NCBI RefSeq assembly: GCF_024498195.1
Contig: NZ_CP101824.1
Span: 1,860,001 to 1,924,000 of the forward strand
Source of the DNA: Halovivax cerinus
Lineage (GTDB): Archaea > Halobacteriota > Halobacteria > Halobacteriales > Natrialbaceae
Direction: 5' to 3'
DNA: 64,000 nucleotides
A program made the position numbers and the translations under genes. The notes below the pieces were generated by a model. It saw nothing but the letters and a program-made list of their open reading frames with translations, did no database searches and had not been told where the DNA came from. The stretch's first letter is position 1. Each line of letters begins with the position of its first letter. Shown one piece after another: positions 56,840 through 64,000 of the stretch.

Positions 56840-57853
56840 TCAGAGGCCGATTCCCATCGCGTCGTTCGTCGTCTCGACACTCTCCTCGGCATCTGCCGCA
56901 CCGGTGACGGCGCGGATCGCGTCCACGTTTTCGGGGACGACGTCCGACTCCTGGTGGATGGCCTGGAAACAGTAGAGGTCGCGCCCTTCGGTCGAGACGG
57001 ACTCCTCCCAGATGCAGTTCTCCCAGAGGTCGCCTCGCGGTCGGCCGACGTCGTGGGCGTACTCCTTCAGTTTGCCGGCGCCGTCGATGTCGAACTCGTC
57101 GGAAACGAGGAAGAGTCGGTCCTCGCCGGCGAACAGGTCCCGGACGTCGGCGGCGTCGACGGCCGTTTCGAGCGTCACGTTGAGGCTGTGGACGTGCATC
57201 AGGGTTGCCGGGACTTTCAGCCCGAGGGTGTCGACGTCGACGTCGGGGAAGATGGTGTTGACGTCGGGTCCGTGGTGGGAGGGCACCGTCACCGGGTTCG
57301 GGAGGATGTCGTTGATCGGGCCGCGGGAGGTCTGGCCGGGGTCGCCGCCGCGACGAACCAGCGTCGCGCGTACCTTCTCGATACCATAGGTCTCGGACAG
57401 CGGTGCGATGACTCGCGAGAGACCGGTCGTGTTGCATGAGACGACGCGCACGTGATCGGCGTCTACGGCGTCGGCGTAGTTCGATCGCGCGTTGAAGCTC
57501 ACGTCGGCGACGTCGGCGTCCTCGCCCCCCTGGTAGAGCGCCGGGGTGTCGTACTCCTCGTAGAGGGTTTTGTTCTTCGCGCCGATGCCGCTCGGGGTAG
57601 CGTCGACGACGACGTCGGCCGCCTCGACGAGCGCTTCGACGGGTCCGGCGATCTCCATCCCGGCGTCGTCGAACTGGTCTGCGCGCTCTTCGACCGCCGC
57701 GTACAGCGGGTAGCCGCGATCGAGCGCCGCCTGGGCTTCGAAGTTGGGTCGCGTCTTCGCGACGCCCAGCACGTTCATGTCCGGCTGAGCCCGGACGGCG
57801 TCCGCGACCCGTTTGCCGATCGTTCCGTAGCCGTTTACCGCGACCTGTATCAT
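56840..57853 (-). CDS. gap: Type II glyceraldehyde-3-phosphate dehydrogenase
   Basis: This 337-residue protein is the archaeal GAPDH. It has the NAD(P)-binding start [17 protein letters not shown] and the catalytic Cys in [12 protein letters not shown] near residue 140. Conserved [17 protein letters not shown] and [12 protein letters not shown] follow. It oxidises glyceraldehyde 3-phosphate to 1,3-bisphosphoglycerate or runs in reverse in gluconeogenesis; haloarchaea often use this type for the gluconeogenic direction. Confidence 0.96.
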   Translation of the reverse strand: MIQVAVNGYGTIGKRVADAVRAQPDMNVLGVAKTRPNFEAQAALDRGYPLYAAVEERADQFDDAGMEIAGPVEALVEAADVVVDATPSGIGAKNKTLYEEYDTPALYQGGEDADVADVSFNARSNYADAVDADHVRVVSCNTTGLSRVIAPLSETYGIEKVRATLVRRGGDPGQTSRGPINDILPNPVTVPSHHGPDVNTIFPDVDVDTLGLKVPATLMHVHSLNVTLETAVDAADVRDLFAGEDRLFLVSDEFDIDGAGKLKEYAHDVGRPRGDLWENCIWEESVSTEGRDLYCFQAIHQESDVVPENVDAIRAVTGAADAEESVETTNDAMGIGL

Positions 57854-57955
57854 ATGCGCGACTCTCCACCAGCGATGGGGTTAATCGTTTCGAGGTCTCC
57901 GTGCGGTGCGATGACGCGACTCGTTCCGTCGATCGTCTCCCGCGTTCCGACCGTT

Positions 57956-58011
57956 GGCCGACGGAACCCGGCCCGTGTTCTTCGGCCGACGAAACTCGGC
58001 CCGTTCCTCCG
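57956..58011. repeat. Two-copy 28-base direct repeat
   Basis: GGCCGACGGAACCCGGCCCG (57956) and GGCCGACGAAACTCGGCCCG (57984) begin two adjacent 28-base units between gap and the aminopeptidase-like gene. Confidence 0.6.
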
Positions 58012-58132
58012 TAAACCGTGACCCGATCCAGTGATCTGTGGAGTGTTCGTGCTCGTGCGACCGAAATCTGACCGTCTCTCGGCCCGGTCGCGATTGAGAA
58101 CATCTTTCCGCGGGCCGTACCCATACGACCGC

Positions 58133-59095
58133 ATGGAAACCGATTCGTCTCTGGAGGATCCCGCTCGAACCGCGGTCACGCAGTGTCTCGCCCTCGATCC
58201 GTCGGAGTCGTGCGTGATCGTCACGGACGAGAAGCGCCGTCAGATCGGCGAGGCCCTCTACGAGGTGGCGAGCGAGATCTCGGACGACGCGGTGATCGCG
58301 AGGTACCCGCCGGGTGACACCCACGGTAGCGAGCCGCCGGCACCGGTGGCTGCCGCGATGGCCGACGCGGACGTCGTGCTGGCGCCGACGACGAAGAGTT
58401 TGAGCCACACGCGCGCTCGCGGCGCGGCCAACGAAGCCGGCGCCCGGGTGGCGACGCTGCCCGGGGTCACACCGGCGGTGTTCACGACCGGTCTCGACGC
58501 GGACTACGACGAGATCGCCGCCCGATGTGCTGACGTCCTCGAACAGGTCGACGCGGCCGACGAAGTCCGCGTGACGGGCGACGGCGGGACCGACATCACG
58601 TTCGACGTGGCGGATCGCGAGTGGAACGCGGATACGGGTATCGTCCACGAACCCGGCGAGATGTCGAACCTGCCGGCGGGAGAGGTGTTCGTCAGTCCCG
58701 AGTCGGCCACGGGTACGTACGTCGTGGACGGGACGATGATGCCCCACGGACTCCTGGCGGACGGACGGACGCTCACGTTCACGGTCGAGGACGGACTCGT
58801 CACAGACATCTCGGACGACGACATCCGCGAGACGGTCGAGACGGCGGCCGAGGAGGTCGGCGACGCGGCGTACAACGTCGCGGAACTGGGCATCGGGACG
58901 AACGTCGCAGTCACCGAACTGGTCGGGTCGGTCCTCTTGGACGAGAAGGCCGCGGGGACGATCCACATCGCCATCGGCGACGATGCGGGAATCGGGGGCG
59001 ACGTCGAGGCGCCGATCCACTTAGACGGGATCGTTCGCGACGTGCAGGTGTTCGCAGACGGGGCCGAGGTCTCGTTACCGGACCCCGACGTGTGA
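58133..59095 (+). CDS. Aminopeptidase T/M29-like protein
   Basis: This 320-residue protein resembles COG2309 aminopeptidase-like proteins. It begins DPARTAVTQCLALDPSE, with VVLAPTTKSLSHTRAR near residue 85. A C-terminal metal-site region contains NLPAGEVFVSPESATGTYVV and ELGIGTN, then IHIAIGDDAGIGG. The family includes M29 peptidases and NicX-type ring-opening dioxygenases, so peptidase activity is likely but unproven. The start at 58133 is chosen over in-frame sequence upstream for composition. Confidence 0.85.
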   Translation: METDSSLEDPARTAVTQCLALDPSESCVIVTDEKRRQIGEALYEVASEISDDAVIARYPPGDTHGSEPPAPVAAAMADADVVLAPTTKSLSHTRARGAANEAGARVATLPGVTPAVFTTGLDADYDEIAARCADVLEQVDAADEVRVTGDGGTDITFDVADREWNADTGIVHEPGEMSNLPAGEVFVSPESATGTYVVDGTMMPHGLLADGRTLTFTVEDGLVTDISDDDIRETVETAAEEVGDAAYNVAELGIGTNVAVTELVGSVLLDEKAAGTIHIAIGDDAGIGGDVEAPIHLDGIVRDVQVFADGAEVSLPDPDV

Positions 59096-59221
59096 GCGCT
59101 CTCACGTAGGGTGACGGCAGTAGGGTGACGCCACTCCAGCGGTCCGTCACTCGCGTTTCAGCGCACACTCGATCACTCGCGCTTCAAACCCCTTTTACGC
59201 GCGTAGATTGTATCCGTCGTC

Positions 59222-59875
59222 ATGAGTGACGTCGAGGATCGACGGGCCGTTCCGTGTCCGTCGTGTTCACCGGAGCTGGAGACCGTCCACGAGGTACTCT
59301 CGGGAGGCGGCGGCTCCCTGACGGTTCGGTGTGGCGAGTGCAGTCACGTCCACAAGGTACAGCCGACGAACGATCCCGAGGTGACGCTAGACGTCGTCGT
59401 CTCCCAGGGCGGCGAGTCGACGACGGCGAACGTGACGACGCCGGCGGACGAGCCGATCGCCGTCGGTGACGAGTTCCTGCTTGAAACCGACGAGATGCTC
59501 GCGACGGTTCGCGTGACGAGCGTCGAACTCGACGGACACCGACGCCGCGAGGAGGCGTCGGCCGACGACGTCCAGACCGTCTGGACGCGCGAGGTCGACA
59601 ACGTCGCCGTCAACGTGACGATCCACCCGCAGGACGGCAGCCGAGACGACAGCCGCGCGATACCGATCCACGTCCCCGGCGATTACGAACTCGCCGTCGG
59701 CGAGACCGAGACGTTCGGCGACGACGAGTTCACGATCGACGCGGTCGTCGTTCGCGACGACGCCGACGACTACGACCGCGACCGCTACGAGATGGAGGGT
59801 GACACCGTCCTCGCCAAGGACGCAAAGCGCGTCTACGCCTGGGACGAGGCGTCGACGGCGTGGTCGGCCTGGTGA
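59222..59875 (+). CDS. HVO_0476-type zinc finger protein
   Basis: This 217-residue protein has two CxxC pairs near the N-terminus (CPSCSPELETVHEVL and RCGECSHVHKVQ). A beta-rich remainder follows (VTLDVVVSQGGESTTANVTT, then VAVNVTIHPQDGS). It matches the haloarchaeal HVO_0476 zinc-finger family, of unknown role. Its place just upstream of pcm is also seen in other haloarchaea, as far as I recall. Confidence 0.82.
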   Translation: MSDVEDRRAVPCPSCSPELETVHEVLSGGGGSLTVRCGECSHVHKVQPTNDPEVTLDVVVSQGGESTTANVTTPADEPIAVGDEFLLETDEMLATVRVTSVELDGHRRREEASADDVQTVWTREVDNVAVNVTIHPQDGSRDDSRAIPIHVPGDYELAVGETETFGDDEFTIDAVVVRDDADDYDRDRYEMEGDTVLAKDAKRVYAWDEASTAWSAW

Positions 59876-59935
59876 GAGCGCGAGTTTCGCTGGATCGTCG
59901 TTCCGCGTCGAACTGATCGGTGTTTCCGCACGCCC

Positions 59936-60023
59936 GTTCGCCTGCCACCTCCGACCTGTTCGCCTGCCACCTCCGAGCTGTTCGCCTACCTCCTCCGAGC
60001 TGTTCGAGTACCTCCTCCGACCT
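59936..60023. repeat. Tandem repeat, 22-base unit x 4
   Basis: Units start at 59936, 59958, 59980 and 60002. Typical units read GTTCGCCTGCCACCTCCGAC or close variants and end CT. The remaining 270 bases of this 420-base gap contain no recognised gene. Confidence 0.9.
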
Positions 60024-60295
60024 GGTCGGCGGTCTCGCTCGACGCGGTCGGTTTGCTACCCCCTCACCGGGTCCGGGGTACGTCGGCGAGGGAATCTCAG
60101 TCGACGAGCTGACGGGCTCAGTGAGCGATCTTCTTGCAAGCAGGGGCGTCGGACACTGTCGAACTCTGAGCCGCACTCACGCACTGCCGGTCCCTACGTG
60201 TGCGGATTGTCGCTTACTGCGGCCGGGAACTGCGAAAATAGCGTCGCCGTCGACGCAAGCGCGTCTTTGATAGTGGTCCATCGGATAGCCGACGT

Positions 60296-61023
60296 ATGGA
60301 TCGTGCCGTCCTCAGGGAGGACATGGTCGACAGCCTCCAGCACGAGACGAAGGCGGTCCTCTCGAACGAGGCCGTCGCCGTGGCCATGCGCGACGTCCCC
60401 CGTCACGAGTTCCTCCCCGAGTCGGTCGACGCCTACGCGGACCGCGCCTACGAGTACGAGGGGACCCGGATTCTCTCGCCGAGTGTCGTGGCACGGCTCG
60501 TCCAGGCGCTCGACCCGGATCGGGGCCACTCGGTACTGATCGTGGGCGCCGGCGTGGGCTACACGGCGGCCGTGGTCGCGGAGCTGGTCGGCGAGACGAA
60601 CGTCACGCGGTCGACATCTCGCGGCCGATGGTGTACGCGGCCCGTTCGAACCTCGCGAGCGCCGGGTACGACGGCGTCCTCGTCGACTGCCGGGACGGGT
60701 CGCGTGGACTCCCGACCTACGCCCCGTTCGATCGGATTCTTCTCGAAGCGGCGGCGATCGAACCGCCGTCTGCGCTCCGTTCGCAACTCACCGCTGGCGG
60801 CCGACTCGTCTATCCTGAGGGGTCGACGGGTCAGCGCCTCGTCGTCGAACACGGCGAGGAGCGAACCGACCTCGGTCCGATCTCGCTCGCCCCGATTCTC
60901 GTCGACGGCGAACAGTCCGGGGCGATCGAGAGAAACCGGATGGCCCGCGAGGATACCGAGTACGCACGCCGTCGAGCCGAGCGACGCCGTGGCTGGCAAC
61001 TCGACTGGATCGACTGGGAGTGA
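60296..61023 (+). pseudogene. pcm: Protein-L-isoaspartate O-methyltransferase with a frameshift
   Basis: The first 103 codons (DRAVLREDMVDSLQHETK to AELVGETNV) and the rest (RPMVYAARSNLASAGYDG onward) are in different frames. Adding one C near 60604 joins them as ETNVHAVDISRPMVYAA, a perfect SAM-binding motif II, and gives a 242-residue protein. Motif I is LIVGAGVGYTAAVV and the family start RHEFLPESVDAYAD is present. The enzyme would methylate isoaspartyl residues for protein repair. The gene is broken as written; a sequence error is possible. Confidence 0.88.
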
Positions 61024-61444
61024 CTGCGACGTCGCACCTGGGGGTCCGGTCGGTCGCCTACTGGGTGCTCGGTCGGGAAAGATCGGTGGTGTGTGGGGGT
61101 CCACCGAATAAGGGATTGGGGGGTGGGGTGGGTGGCGACTAGTACCGTCGTAGCGCCACTTACTGGTATAGCGGCGAGGGAGTTAAGAATAACCCCTAAC
61201 TGTATATGGTAGTCAAATATATTACACTAATTGATTAAACCGTCCCGTGGCCCACCACTCACGATCGGTGCAGTCCATTACTTGTAACCGTTACGCACAC
61301 CCTCGCTCACACCCGTTCAGTCCACTCGTCACTCGCCGCTTCTACTCGACCGCCCGTCCACTCGCCGCTTCTAGCTCACTCTCACCGCGTCCGGTCGGCC
61401 GCCTGCGCGACCGGAGAATCCCACGGTACCGTTCGTCGGCGTAC
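61024..61444. other. Gap with G-rich tract and AT-rich segment, no gene seen
   Basis: A G-rich run (GGG-ATT-GGGGGG-T-GGGG-T-GGG at 61112-61132) lies about 90 bases after pcm. Bases 61180-61240 are AT-rich (GTATATGG, ATATATTACAC) and look like promoter DNA without a matching gene. Further on, ACTCGCCGCTTCTA occurs twice (near 61326 and 61357). Confidence 0.55.
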
Positions 61445-63586
61445 TCACCCCTTGCTGTCCGGTCGGCCCTCGAGCACGCGATCGATGAGTTTCCGCTGTG
61501 CCGCACGAAGGTGGTAGTGGAACGTGGGAGGAGAGATGTCGAGGGCCTCCGCGAGGTCTTCTCCCGTGCTCTCGCGTGGCCAGTCGAAGAACCCACTGTA
61601 GTGAGCAGACTGGAGCGCCTCGAGTTGTTTGTCGGTCAGGACGTCGGTCAGTCGACCCGGGAACCGTCCGCCCGCCAGTTCGCTGGTGTGCTCCCTGCGA
61701 GCGGTCAGTTCGGTGTCCGGATACTGGTCCTGTACAGCTTCGACGAGCGATCGGGTCTCTACGTGCGGCGGAACGACCACTGTCACGGTCGTCTCGCCGG
61801 CGTTCGCGACCGCACCGGTCAGGCGCGCGTCGAACTCGGCGAGGGTTTCGAGCACGTTCGTCGAGGAGACGGTCACGTCGAGCAACGTGGACTCGTCCCC
61901 GCTCGAGATGACCGAGACGGACGCGACGGCTGCAAGCTCGTCGACGAGCGAGTCGATAGCGGTCGGTTCGTCGTCCGCCAGACGAACGAACAGTGACCGT
62001 TCTCCCCGCGTCCGCTCGAGGATCCCTTCGAGGTGGAGCTGGCGGTCGAGGATTTCACACAGCCGATTGAAGAGAAAGAGCTCGTCGCGACAGACGAGTT
62101 CGAGCTCGATTCGCTGGTCGGTTACCATCGCTCGCATACGCTCTGCGGTCCTGATCGCGTGGCCGATCACCTCTCCCAGCTCTCTGAGGACGTCCCGCTC
62201 TCGCTCTGCGACGGCGTCCACGGCGGTCGCGTAGATCACGACTGCCCCGTATCGGCGCTCGCGTCCGGTCAGCGGCACCGCCAGCACCGTCTGGAACCCG
62301 TGCGTGAGCGCGATCGTCCGTCGGGGATTCCACGACGGGTCGTCGAGCACGTTCGAGACGACTCGCACCCGTTCTTCGTCGAGGGCGGAATTGACCAGTG
62401 AGACCTCGGGCGCCGACTCGCCGTCGGCGCGGATCCGATCGGCGTACGCCTCGTCGATTCCGGCCCAGGCGGATGGGTCCGACGGATCGCGGTCGGGCGC
62501 GAGCCAGGCCGCGATGTACCGATCCCCTCGCGCGAGTCGTGCGCACACGGTCTCTTCGATCTCGTTCCGGGTCGTCGCCTGCGCGACACCCTGCGTAATG
62601 TCCCTGACGAGCTCGTTCGTGTGGTCGAGTCGTGTCAGCTCCTCGTTCTTGCGCGTCAACCGCCTATCGTGCTCGCGGAGCAACTGTTCGCGTTCGGCCC
62701 GGTCGAGTGCGGCTTCGGTGTTCGCGGCGAGTATCTGGATGAGTTCGGTCATCGTCTCGTCGAACCCCTCGCGAACCTCGCTTCCGGTCACGAGCACCCC
62801 GTGTGATCCCAGCGGAACGATCACTTCGCTCCGTCGACGCAGCTCGTCGGTTCCCTCCCGGTCGGCGCTCGCGTCGGGAACGTACGTCAGTTCACCGCTC
62901 GAGAACGCCGCCCAGATCTCTCCGTCACCCTGTTCGTACCTCCGATCGGAATCGAGCGTGTCCGAAGAACCGGGCGACGAGGCAACGTGTTCGAGCGCGG
63001 CCGTGGTCGGTTCGAAGCGATACGTCGCCACGATCGGCACGTCGAGGATGTCCCCTGCAGTCTCGACGAGGGCGCGATATATCTCCTCTTTCGTCCCGGC
63101 GCGCATCAGGTCCCGCGTCGTCTCGTGGAGGCCGGTGAGCGTCCGCTCGTAGCGTTGTTCGCTCTGGCGTAACTCCGTCTCGGCGCGGTACTGGGCGACG
63201 GCGTTTCGGATCTGATTCGCCAGCAGGGTGTACTGTTCGCGACCGGACTTCTTCTGGAGGTAACCCGTGACGCCGGCGGCGATGGCCTCGCTCGCGATCT
63301 CCTCCGAGCCCTTCCCGGTAAAGAGGACGAAGGGCAGGTTCTCGTCTTGCTCTCTGACGGCCTCTAGGAGTTCGAGCCCGGTCATCGTGGGCATGTCGTA
63401 ATCACTGACCACGCACTCGACACCGCCGTCTTCGACCGCGGCGAGCGCGTCCGGGGCGGTGGTGACGGTCGTCACGTCGAACGATTCGTCGGTCCGGGAG
63501 AGCATCTCCGCCGCGAGCTGGACGAAACTCGGCTCGTTGTCCACGAGCAACACGGAGATGCGTTCGGTCGAGGTGGGCGCTGACAC
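61445..63586 (-). CDS. Bat-type response regulator (REC-GAF-GAF-HTH_10)
   Basis: This 713-residue protein starts with a receiver domain: LLVDNEPSF, phosphoacceptor Asp in CVVSDYDMPTMTG, and Lys in FTGKGSEE. Two GAF domains follow (about 160-290 and 325-480), then a beta-rich Bat linker, and C-terminal HTH_10 (LTDKQLEALQSAHYSGFFDW, LDISPPTFHYHLRAAQRK). It should be phosphorylated by a histidine kinase and bind DNA. No intact kinase adjoins it. A near-perfect 22-base palindrome covers its TATA region. Confidence 0.92.
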   Translation of the reverse strand: MSAPTSTERISVLLVDNEPSFVQLAAEMLSRTDESFDVTTVTTAPDALAAVEDGGVECVVSDYDMPTMTGLELLEAVREQDENLPFVLFTGKGSEEIASEAIAAGVTGYLQKKSGREQYTLLANQIRNAVAQYRAETELRQSEQRYERTLTGLHETTRDLMRAGTKEEIYRALVETAGDILDVPIVATYRFEPTTAALEHVASSPGSSDTLDSDRRYEQGDGEIWAAFSSGELTYVPDASADREGTDELRRRSEVIVPLGSHGVLVTGSEVREGFDETMTELIQILAANTEAALDRAEREQLLREHDRRLTRKNEELTRLDHTNELVRDITQGVAQATTRNEIEETVCARLARGDRYIAAWLAPDRDPSDPSAWAGIDEAYADRIRADGESAPEVSLVNSALDEERVRVVSNVLDDPSWNPRRTIALTHGFQTVLAVPLTGRERRYGAVVIYATAVDAVAERERDVLRELGEVIGHAIRTAERMRAMVTDQRIELELVCRDELFLFNRLCEILDRQLHLEGILERTRGERSLFVRLADDEPTAIDSLVDELAAVASVSVISSGDESTLLDVTVSSTNVLETLAEFDARLTGAVANAGETTVTVVVPPHVETRSLVEAVQDQYPDTELTARREHTSELAGGRFPGRLTDVLTDKQLEALQSAHYSGFFDWPRESTGEDLAEALDISPPTFHYHLRAAQRKLIDRVLEGRPDSKG

Positions 63587-63615
63587 GATCGGTCGTACTC
63601 GACCGATGAACGCCT

Positions 63616-63637
63616 GTATACTAATATATTAGTGTAC
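63616..63637 (-). promoter_or_regulatory. Palindrome over the TATA box of the REC-GAF-HTH gene
   Basis: GTATACTAATATATTAGTGTAC is symmetric at 10 of 11 pairs and centred 40 bases before the ATG. It includes the only TATA-like sequence for the gene, so a bound protein would block or shape initiation. Confidence 0.65.
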
Positions 63638-63796
63638 GTCGTACCGTCCGGCGTGTCGGCGGCCACTACTGGCCCCGCGTCGCGTCAGCTAGTGGTCACG
63701 CGTCGGGCGCCACTAGAACAGTTCGTTCGACACCGGGGTCGGGTTCCATGCTCTCGCAGGTCACGTCTCTATTCCGCTATTCGCGGTTCGTGCGGT

Positions 63797-64000
63797 ATGG
63801 TGGGCGACGAACCACTGTTCGATTTCACCAGAGACGTTTCGAGACGCACCGTCATGCGAGCGGGCGGCGGACTGGCCGTCTTCGGCATCGCCGCCCCGGC
63901 CGAGGGGTCCTTCGTCCCGGAAGACTTCGACGTCACGCCGTTACAGGAAATGGAGGAGGTCGACGTCGAACCAGAGGGCCTCCAGTACTTCACGATCCAG
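63797..64000 (+). CDS. Tat-exported protein, 3'-truncated by window edge
   Basis: The first 68 residues are visible. After a short acidic lead comes a twin-arginine motif and hydrophobic region, SRRTVMRAGGGLAVFGIAA, then an acidic linker and LQYFTIQ at the edge. The pattern resembles haloarchaeal gluconate 2-dehydrogenase subunit 3-like proteins, but too little is visible to be sure. It is probably exported folded by the Tat system. Confidence 0.6.
   Translation, partial: MVGDEPLFDFTRDVSRRTVMRAGGGLAVFGIAAPAEGSFVPEDFDVTPLQEMEEVDVEPEGLQYFTIQ

Overview
The window is a single stretch of a high-GC, haloarchaeal (class Halobacteria) chromosome. The evidence is strongly acidic proteomes (Asp/Glu-rich linkers even in ATPase subunits), an A-type ATP synthase operon, an archaeal release factor aRF1, ribosomal protein L10e, type II GAPDH, the RPA3/RPA3-associated pair, Bat-type HTH regulators and TATA boxes about 28 nt upstream of start codons (leaderless transcription). 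Genus cannot be fixed from the sequence. No rRNA operon, insertion sequence or CRISPR array was seen; one tRNA gene (tRNA-His) was.

Layout. 1-14.3 kb: a 5'-truncated chemotaxis/phototaxis transducer, an isoprenyl diphosphate synthase, a CNNM/CorC-like membrane protein, a DUF373 membrane protein, a PAS histidine kinase broken by a 1-base frameshift, a COG2108-type radical SAM protein whose 3' end is duplicated around a small repeat, a methyltransferase, a divergent pair made of a membrane-anchored HTH regulator and an exported protein, a pilin-like protein and a UbiE-like methyltransferase. 14.5-24.5 kb: the A-type ATP synthase cluster H-I-K-E-C-F-A-B, then two small genes, then subunit D and a small Zn-type protein. 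24.5-29.3 kb: a Bat-type regulator, aRF1, a MinD-like ATPase and a winged-helix protein. 29.6-38.7 kb: arginyl-tRNA synthetase, threonine synthase coupled to an AstE/AspA-like hydrolase, an MFS transporter, a SpoIIM-family membrane protein and citrate synthase. 38.7-42.7 kb: an unknown membrane protein, an AT-rich island with a lipoprotein-like gene and a gene remnant, a MATE exporter and a gamma-glutamylcyclotransferase-like protein. 43-51.9 kb: threonine dehydratase with an elaborate upstream region, a Rieske-domain fusion protein of unknown function, an M20 peptidase, Tsr3, RPA3 with its partner and small regulators. 52-53.1 kb: tRNA-His followed by an AT-rich segment and a zinc-finger/HNH endonuclease gene with a frameshift. 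53.2-64 kb: an M50/CBS protease, L10e, a RimK-like ATP-grasp ligase, Hsp20, GAPDH, an aminopeptidase-like protein, an HVO_0476-type zinc protein, a frameshifted PCM, a REC-GAF-HTH regulator and the start of a Tat-exported protein.

Points that deserve attention: three single-base frameshifts in otherwise intact genes (two in G/C homopolymers, one in a C/CC context), which may be sequence errors or real inactivation; several intergenic minisatellites with 22- or 28-base units; the duplicated 3' end of the radical SAM gene; the Rieske fusion protein; and nested inverted repeats in front of ilvA. All functional statements rest on reading the sequence and family knowledge; no database search was run.
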